DNA of 64,000 nt from Eubacteriaceae bacterium CHKCI004 (GTDB lineage: Bacteria; Bacillota; Clostridia; Lachnospirales; Lachnospiraceae): the NCBI GenBank assembly GCA_900016875.1, contig FCNR01000036.1, forward strand, positions 1 through 64,000. Reading direction: 5' to 3'. The first letter of the stretch is position 1, and the number at the start of each line of letters is the position of its first letter. A program made the translations under genes and the position numbers. The notes beneath the pieces are model-generated. The model worked only from the letters and a program-made list of their open reading frames with translations, was not told the origin of the DNA and did not search any database. Of this stretch, positions 61,065 to 64,000 are shown in pieces.

Positions 61065-61104
61065 TGTTCATATAGATCTATTTTTGGAGGAATCTATTGA
61101 CAAT

Positions 61105-62130
61105 TTATCTCTGTACTCTGCCTGAGCCGTCTCCGCCCGCAAGCTTCAGCACTTCATCTACTGACACCATATTATAGTCTCCCTCAATGGAATGTTTCAG
61201 GCAGGAGGCTGCAACAGCAAATTCAATCGTTTCCTGCGGTCCATATCCGTTTAGACATGCCGCGATCAATCCGCCTCCAAAGCTGTCTCCGCCGCCCACA
61301 CGATCCACAATGTGCATCTTATATTTTTTACTGAAATAATAATCTGTTCCATCATAGAGCATGGCAGACCAATGATTGTCGTTGGCAGAAATGGATTCTC
61401 TCAGCGTGATTGCAACTTTTTCAAATCCAAATCTGTCAGCAAGCTGTTTTGCGACATCCTTATAACCTTCATGATTGACAGTTCCCGCCGTCACATCGGT
61501 ATCGGCCGCCTTGATTCCAAACACATCCGCAGCGTCTTCCTCATTAGCGATGCAGACATCCACATATTTGCAAAGCTCTCCCATCACCTGTCCGGCTTTT
61601 TCTTTGCTCCACAACTTGTTTCTGTAGTTTAAATCGCAGGAAATCTTTACGCCCGCTTTCTTTGCCGCTTTACATGCTTCCAGGCAAATTTCCGCAACGC
61701 CATCGTTTAACGCCGGAGTGATGCCGGTGAAGTGGAACCATTCCGCTCCCTCAAATATCTTCTCCCAGTCAAAATCCCCGGAAGAAGCTGTGTAGATGGC
61801 AGAGCCTGCCCGGTCATAAATAACTTTAGACGGTCTCTGGGAAGCGCCTTTTTCCAGAAAATAAATACCGACACGATCTCCGCCGCGAACGATACAGGAA
61901 GTATCCACCCCATATCTTCTCAGCGAATTAACCGCTGCCTGCCCGATTTCATGGGATGGCAGTTTTGTGACGAACGCCGCGTCAAAGCCATAATTGGCAA
62001 GCGAAACCGCAACATTGGCTTCTCCGCCTCCAAAAGTTGCCCCAAGTTTATCCGCCTGAACAAAACGATAATATCCTTCCGGCGCCAGTCTTAACATCAA
62101 TTCTCCGAATGTAACTACTTTTTTTGCCAT
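61105..62130 (-). CDS. kdgK: 2-dehydro-3-deoxygluconokinase (PfkB family)
   Basis: A 341-residue PfkB-family sugar kinase that phosphorylates KDG to KDPG. Seen are VVTFGELMLRLAPEG, the sugar-binding FGGGEANVAVSLANYG, and the ATP/anion-hole motif DRVGGGDSFGGGLIA with catalytic Asp. Assignment as KDG kinase rests on family likeness and on the aldolase and mannonate dehydratase genes beside it. ATG 62130 follows AGAGGGAAATG, two bases after the aldolase stop. Confidence 0.9.
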   Translation of the reverse strand: MAKKVVTFGELMLRLAPEGYYRFVQADKLGATFGGGEANVAVSLANYGFDAAFVTKLPSHEIGQAAVNSLRRYGVDTSCIVRGGDRVGIYFLEKGASQRPSKVIYDRAGSAIYTASSGDFDWEKIFEGAEWFHFTGITPALNDGVAEICLEACKAAKKAGVKISCDLNYRNKLWSKEKAGQVMGELCKYVDVCIANEEDAADVFGIKAADTDVTAGTVNHEGYKDVAKQLADRFGFEKVAITLRESISANDNHWSAMLYDGTDYYFSKKYKMHIVDRVGGGDSFGGGLIAACLNGYGPQETIEFAVAASCLKHSIEGDYNMVSVDEVLKLAGGDGSGRVQR

Positions 62131-62132
62131 GA

Positions 62133-62774
62133 TCATTTCCCTCTGCTTTCTTTTACAATCTCAACGGCCTCTTTCGTCAGTTCCACAATTTTATCAAATT
62201 CACCGGCGTCAACCAGATTTCCTTTGACCATCCAGCTTCCGCCGCAGGCAAGGATTCTGTCATAAGCCAGATATTCCTTCACATTGGATGGATTAATCCC
62301 TCCCGTAGGCATAAATCTTACGCCTGTATAAGGAGCCGCCATAGCTTTGATCATCGGAAGTCCGCCGGCCGGTTCTGCCGGGAAGAATTTTACAGCTTCC
62401 AGACCGTATTCCAGCGCCTGCTCAATATCACTGGGATTCGAGCATCCTGGAATCACATGGATTCCTCTGTCCACGCAGTATTTCACCAGCCTCGGATTCA
62501 GCCCAGGACTGACGATAAACTGTGCTCCCGCCGCAACGGCACGATCCACCTGCTCTGTGGTCAAAACGGTCCCTGCTCCGACCAGCATCTCCGGGAATTT
62601 CTCTGTCATAGTACGGATGGCTTCTTCAGCGGCATCCGTGCGGAAGGTCACTTCCGCACATGGAAGCCCTCCCTCACATAAAGCTTTTGCCAGAGGCTCC
62701 GCGTCTTCAGCGTCATTTAAAACCACAACCGGGACGATTCCGATCTGCTGTATTTTATGTAATAATTCATTCAT
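62133..62774 (-). CDS. eda: KDPG/KHG aldolase
   Basis: A 213-residue class I aldolase that splits KDPG into pyruvate and glyceraldehyde 3-phosphate. The Schiff-base Lys is in EAVKFFPAEPAGG, the catalytic Glu in CAEVTFRTDAAEEA, and the phosphate loop in FMPTGGINPSNV. The length and all motifs fit Eda. It stands between uxuA and kdgK, so product and substrate order agree with the hexuronate route. Confidence 0.93.
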   Translation of the reverse strand: MNELLHKIQQIGIVPVVVLNDAEDAEPLAKALCEGGLPCAEVTFRTDAAEEAIRTMTEKFPEMLVGAGTVLTTEQVDRAVAAGAQFIVSPGLNPRLVKYCVDRGIHVIPGCSNPSDIEQALEYGLEAVKFFPAEPAGGLPMIKAMAAPYTGVRFMPTGGINPSNVKEYLAYDRILACGGSWMVKGNLVDAGEFDKIVELTKEAVEIVKESRGK

Positions 62775-62797
62775 TCCTGTCTATTCTCCTTTTCCTG

Positions 62798-63847
62798 TTA
62801 TTTTTCAATGACTCCGCCGTTTGCTTCAATCAGTCCGTTAATGTAAGCGCTTCCAAGCGCGCGGTCAAAAAGTCCGTACCCCGGCTTTCCTGTCTCTCCC
62901 CATATCATCCTGCCGTGATCAGGACGGAAATATCCGGTAAACCCGGTTTCAACCAGAGCCTTCACGATGGCGTTCATATCAAGAGAACCTTCCTGCGACA
63001 GATGACCGGACTCTTCAAAGGAAGTATCCGGCAGGATTTTGACGTTGCGCAAATGCATGAAACCAATTCGTCCCATGGCGGAATATTTTCTGACCAAAGC
63101 CGGCACATCGTTTTCCGGCGAACATCCCAGGGAGCCGGTACATAAGCACAGGCTGTTGGACGGGCTGTCCACGATGGAAAGGTAGCGATCCAGATTTGCC
63201 TCGCAGGTAATCACTCTCGGAAGTCCGAAGATCGGATATGGCGGATCATCCGGATGAAGCGCCATGATAACGCCGCATTCCTCCGCCACCGGGATCACTC
63301 GTTTTAAGAAATATTCAATATTGTTCCATAAGCCTTCCTCGCCCAGCTCCTGATAGGCGCGAATCAGCTCCCTCACTTCATCCTGGGTATAGCTGGCGTC
63401 CCAGCCCGGAAGATGAATATCGTCTTTCAGCGGGTCCAGCCCTTTCATCTGCTCCCAGTACATAACAAGGCTGGTGGAACCGTCCTCCGCCACTTTATCA
63501 AGCTGTGTTCGCGTCCAGTCAAATACCGGCATAAAATTATATGTGATACATTTGATACCATATTTGGCACAGCGGCGGATCGACTCACAGTAGTTTGCGA
63601 TATGTTCTTCTCTTTCCGGTCTTCCCAGCTTGATTTCTTCAGTGACCGGAATGGATTCCACCACGTCAAACACCAGGCCGTGCTCTCTGCACAGTTCTGA
63701 CAGACGGCGGATGCTTTCTTCCGGCCAGACCTGTCCCGGTTTTACGTCGTATACAGCGGAAACAACCGAACGCATCCCCGGAATCTGGCGGATTTTATCT
63801 AATGTAACGGGATCGTCTTCCCCGTACCAGCGAAATGAACTTTTCAT
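62798..63847 (-). CDS. uxuA: Mannonate dehydratase
   Basis: A 349-residue UxuA, which converts D-mannonate to KDG. Family landmarks: SFRWYGEDDPVTLDKIRQIP at the start, VFDVVESIPVTEEIK, CITYNFMPVFDWTRT, MALHPDDPPYPIFGLPR with metal ligands, and RPDHGRMIWGE near the C-terminus. ATG 63847 is preceded by AGGAGGAAG. uxuB and uxaC are not in the window and may lie beyond its right edge. Confidence 0.95.
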   Translation of the reverse strand: MKSSFRWYGEDDPVTLDKIRQIPGMRSVVSAVYDVKPGQVWPEESIRRLSELCREHGLVFDVVESIPVTEEIKLGRPEREEHIANYCESIRRCAKYGIKCITYNFMPVFDWTRTQLDKVAEDGSTSLVMYWEQMKGLDPLKDDIHLPGWDASYTQDEVRELIRAYQELGEEGLWNNIEYFLKRVIPVAEECGVIMALHPDDPPYPIFGLPRVITCEANLDRYLSIVDSPSNSLCLCTGSLGCSPENDVPALVRKYSAMGRIGFMHLRNVKILPDTSFEESGHLSQEGSLDMNAIVKALVETGFTGYFRPDHGRMIWGETGKPGYGLFDRALGSAYINGLIEANGGVIEK

Positions 63848-63884
63848 TTTGTTCTTCCTCCTCTACTTTGCAGATGGATTTTTG

Positions 63885-64000
63885 TCATATTTTTATTTTC
63901 ACAACGATCTTTTTTACTTTACAAGGGCCGGCCGCCGTCATTCGTCTCGGCGCATGTCCATCCTCCGGAGGAACAATGGCAAAGTCTCCTTTTTTCAGAA
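63885..64000 (-). CDS. YhcH/YjgK/YiaL-family protein (5' partial)
   Basis: The last 37 codons of a - strand gene cut by the window edge. The sequence GDFAIVPPEDGHAPRRMTAA followed by KVKKIVVKIKI matches the C-terminal cupin strand of the YhcH/YjgK/YiaL (DUF386) family, which has a conserved PED-x-H motif and acts in sialic acid or sugar-acid use. It ends 37 bases before uxuA and is probably the first visible gene of the hexuronate operon. Confidence 0.75.
   Translation of the reverse strand, partial: LKKGDFAIVPPEDGHAPRRMTAAGPCKVKKIVVKIKI

Noticed and set aside
1-64000. tRNA or rRNA genes
   Set aside because: I looked for the conserved GTTCRANNC arm with a matching acceptor stem and for rRNA-like conserved stretches and found no convincing case; a covariance search would settle it.

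Overview
The window looks like chromosome of a low-to-medium GC Clostridia species, most likely Lachnospiraceae. This is inferred from strong AGGAGG-type ribosome binding sites, many LPxTG/lipobox secreted proteins, a ruvA-ruvB-zapA-U32-SEDS-PBP block, a flavodiiron protein, and DUF6273/Ig-like secreted proteins. There is no rRNA or tRNA gene and no CRISPR array that I can see.

Bases 1 to about 20,680 are most of an integrative and conjugative element of the Tn916/ICEBs1 family. It enters the window inside a surface protein with VaFE repeats and runs, almost all on the + strand, through two YdcP-like genes, an FtsK-like coupling ATPase, an oriT with three hairpins, a MobT relaxase, DUF3789 and TcpD small membrane proteins, two ArdA antirestriction proteins in tandem, TcpE, a VirB4-like ATPase, the large Orf15-type membrane protein, a lysozyme/NlpC-P60 wall hydrolase and TcpC. 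Where Tn916 carries tet(M), this element instead carries an AT-rich cargo: a TetR regulator, an alpha/beta hydrolase and a small protein resembling the DNA-binding domain of Spo0A, under a promoter that overlaps a perfect 16-bp inverted repeat. A GyrI-like protein and a Cys-rich KTR protein follow. The control end has the Orf9-type repressor (- strand), Orf7/Orf8-type regulators, Xis and the tyrosine integrase. The right end lies just before an aminotransferase gene. I see no antibiotic resistance gene of a known class.

Bases 20,685 to 40,400 are accessory-like chromosome, mostly on the - strand: a MalY/PatB-type C-S lyase, a secreted Ig-like protein, two paralogous secreted DUF6273 proteins sharing a duplicated 5' block, a Bai-type flavin/FeS enoate reductase with its TetR regulator and a likely operator, a truncated AAA-ATPase/nuclease gene, a two-component system, two flavodoxins, an internally deleted lipoprotein hydrolase, a COG0701 permease, a DUF362 lipoprotein, a MATE exporter behind a structured terminator-containing leader, and a YczE-like membrane protein.

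Bases 40,600 to 55,800 are housekeeping: an HD-domain phosphohydrolase, a Nudix hydrolase, a class B PBP with a SEDS glycosyltransferase, a U32 peptidase, ZapA, RuvB/RuvA, a YprB-like exonuclease, a flavodiiron protein and a heterodimeric ABC exporter. Bases 55,900 to 61,000 are a response regulator-kinase-ABC-permease module. A TTACA-N4-TGTAA site of the BceR type lies just before the ABC genes, which suggests peptide antibiotic sensing or detoxification. The end of the window is a - strand hexuronate operon: YhcH-like (partial), uxuA, eda and kdgK.
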